Origin: Verrucomicrobia bacterium UBA1727
GTDB lineage: Bacteria > Verrucomicrobiota > Kiritimatiellia > RFP12 > UBA1067
Assembly: GCA_002315875.1 (NCBI GenBank)
Contig: DCIL01000061.1
Location: 21,095-42,306, forward strand
DNA: 21,212 nt
Direction of reading: 5' to 3'
Made by a program: the position numbers and the translations under genes. This document shows, one piece after another, positions 20,347 to 21,212 of the stretch. The first letter of the stretch is position 1. Each line of letters begins with the position of its first letter. The notes under the pieces were generated by a model. That model worked only from the letters and a program-made list of their open reading frames with translations, was not told where the DNA came from and did not search any database.

Positions 20347-20793
20347 ATGAACAAGACAAGAACAAGTAACATTCCTGCGCTCATTCATCGCGCGGAAAAG
20401 TTCCGTAAGGCAAACGAATATCTGGAAGATCAGACGCGTCAACGCGCTTTCGAACGCAAATTCGTCTCGCGTGACATGCCAAATTCCAGCGCCGCCATCG
20501 CAGATTATAGCGATGGCGGCCGAAGCGTAGCCACTACGATTCGCAATATCGACGCGCCTGCACGCAAGGCGATGCGGCTTAATTGCATCCGGCGAATGGC
20601 GGTTCGATTGCCCAATAGCGGAATCTTGAGATCGCTTCTCTGGGCAATCTACCGGAATGGCTCCAATCGGCGCGAAACGATCGGCGAGCTCGGAATCAAT
20701 GAGCGAACCTACTGGCGCGGACTCAAATCGCTATGGGAATGGACGATGTCCAATTCACACTGTGGGCGCGGTTCGCCTTGCGTCTGGAGGTGA
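20347..20793 (+). CDS. Hypothetical protein with a helix-turn-helix-like C-terminus
   Basis: A 148-residue basic protein. The start ATG at 20347 is chosen because it follows the stop of the 80-residue ORF by ten bases; the ribosome site is poor. Residues about 98-130 (L-L-W-A-I-Y-R-N-G-S-N-R-R-E-T-I-G-E-L-G followed by I-N-E-R-T-Y-W-R-G-L-K-S-L) look like a helix-turn-helix of the sigma-factor or small-regulator kind: an I-x-E-L-G-I-N-E-R-T core. A palindromic element (20491-20538) is read in frame as A-A-I-A-D-Y-S-D-G-G-R-S-V-A-T-T. DNA binding is inferred from the pattern only. Confidence 0.5.
   Translation: MNKTRTSNIPALIHRAEKFRKANEYLEDQTRQRAFERKFVSRDMPNSSAAIADYSDGGRSVATTIRNIDAPARKAMRLNCIRRMAVRLPNSGILRSLLWAIYRNGSNRRETIGELGINERTYWRGLKSLWEWTMSNSHCGRGSPCVWR
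20491..20538. repeat. In-frame palindromic element in the 20347 ORF
   Basis: GCCGCCATCGC (20491-20501) and GCGATGGCGGC (20510-20520) are perfect 11-bp arms around an eight-base AT-rich loop. A second small hairpin, CGTAG-CCA-CTACG, follows at 20526-20538. Confidence 0.65.
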
Positions 20794-21008
20794 GTTGAAA
20801 ATATTTTTCAAGATGCGTTCAGGCCAATGAAAATAAGGATGAAACCCACATTGCGCTGAGACGTCAATGTCAGTGAAATGACGAAAAACTTGACTTGGAT
20901 TATAGAGGGAGGAGAATGGAAAAGGAAAAAGGAAAAAGGAAAAGTGAAAAAGGAAAGGCGAAGGACGAAGGCGATGGGAAAAAGGAAAGGCGAAGGGCGA
21001 AGGCGAAG

Positions 21009-21085
21009 GTGGACGCGATTGTCCCAATCGCGTGCAATAAGGACTTTTCCTTCCTCTATCACGCGATGGGGACCATCGCGTCCAC
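21009..21085. repeat. Inverted pair of 9-3-9 palindromes with compensatory base changes
   Basis: The arm at 21009-21034 is the reverse complement of 21060-21085 at 24 of 26 positions, with 25 bases between. Each arm is itself a hairpin: ACGCGATTG / CAATCGCGT around TCC, and ACGCGATGG / CCATCGCGT around GGA. The two differing positions form one base pair of the stem (T-A in one, G-C in the other). Confidence 0.75.
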
Positions 21086-21139
21086 AAAGGCGGGCTTGAA
21101 CAACGCCCGCCGTAAGAGCAGACGATTCCTATTTGACGC

Positions 21140-21165
21140 GGCGCGCTCGGGGAGCGCGCCCTACC
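21140..21165. repeat. 9-3-9 palindrome with CTACC tail
   Basis: GGCGCGCTC (21140-21148) and GAGCGCGCC (21152-21160) flank a GGG loop, with CTACC after. It is built like the element inside the helicase gene at 14682-14707. Confidence 0.7.
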
Positions 21166-21212
21166 GCGCGAAAACTTGCAAACCTCTCAACTCTGCGCCT
21201 CGCGGGCGCTTG

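Larger units (their letters stand above)
20794..21212. other. Repeat-filled right end without a convincing gene
   Basis: About 420 bases. Bases 20794-20910 show nothing that I can name. Bases 20911-21010 are a purine-rich tract (GGAAAAA units turning into GGCGAAGG units). Bases 21009-21085 hold the paired palindromes, 21091-21113 an imperfect GGCGGGC / GCCCGCC hairpin, and 21140-21165 a 9-3-9 palindrome. Frames on either strand here are low-complexity and not accepted as genes. Confidence 0.65.

Noticed and set aside
1..21212. tRNA, rRNA, insertion sequence or integrase
   Set aside because: I looked for these and saw no tRNA-like cloverleaf, rRNA stretch, transposase or integrase gene in the window.

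Overview
The window looks like a chromosomal segment from an anaerobic, moderately GC-rich bacterium. The PVC group (Kiritimatiellota, Verrucomicrobiota or Lentisphaerota) is my best guess. That rests on a VorDB-type ferredoxin oxidoreductase operon, extended -10 promoters (TGGTATAAT type), and many purine-rich and GC-palindromic repeats between and inside genes. The taxonomic guess is weak because no rRNA or marker phylogeny is available here.

Layout. (1) 1-1202, minus strand: vorB (cut by the window edge) and a 2x[4Fe-4S] ferredoxin gene. (2) 1289-1897, minus: a small exported protein. (3) 1938-2370: a repeat-filled spacer. (4) 17809 down to 2371, minus: a compact six-gene operon of about 15.4 kb. 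In transcription order it encodes a SNF2-family helicase with a DUF3883-like C-terminus, an AlbA_2/GHKL (Schlafen-like) regulator-ATPase, a large DUF1156 DNA methyltransferase, a DUF262/HNH (GmrSD-like) protein, a second DUF1156 protein with a degenerate catalytic motif, and a DUF499 AAA-type ATPase with three Cys-rich knuckles. Gene joints are 4-nt overlaps or gaps of 7-39 nt, and one extended -10 promoter lies at 17842-17850. (5) 18014-19326, plus: a divergent gene of unknown function with a long, strongly self-complementary leader and terminators behind it. (6) 19384-20793, plus: three small basic ORFs of unknown function. (7) 20794-21212: repeats only.

How the genes may work together. I read the operon as a methylation-based anti-invader system. 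The intact DUF1156 enzyme would mark self DNA. Its degenerate partner, with E-L-P-Y where the other has D-P-P-Y, would be a structural or recognition subunit. The helicase and DUF499 ATPase would supply DNA translocation or sensing. The DUF262/HNH protein, and possibly the E-V-K motif of the helicase C-terminus, would cut. The AlbA_2/GHKL protein would be a regulator or sensor. DUF1156 and DUF499 families are, as I recall, already associated with defence islands. The new part would be two unequal DUF1156 paralogues bracketing a DUF262 gene, together with an AlbA_2/GHKL protein and a SNF2-DUF3883 helicase. I cannot exclude that this is a variant of a named system such as a DISARM relative.

A second theme is palindromic repeats lying in frame inside genes (vorB, two in the helicase, one in the 20347 ORF). 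The atypical base composition of the central third of the active methyltransferase suggests domain exchange.
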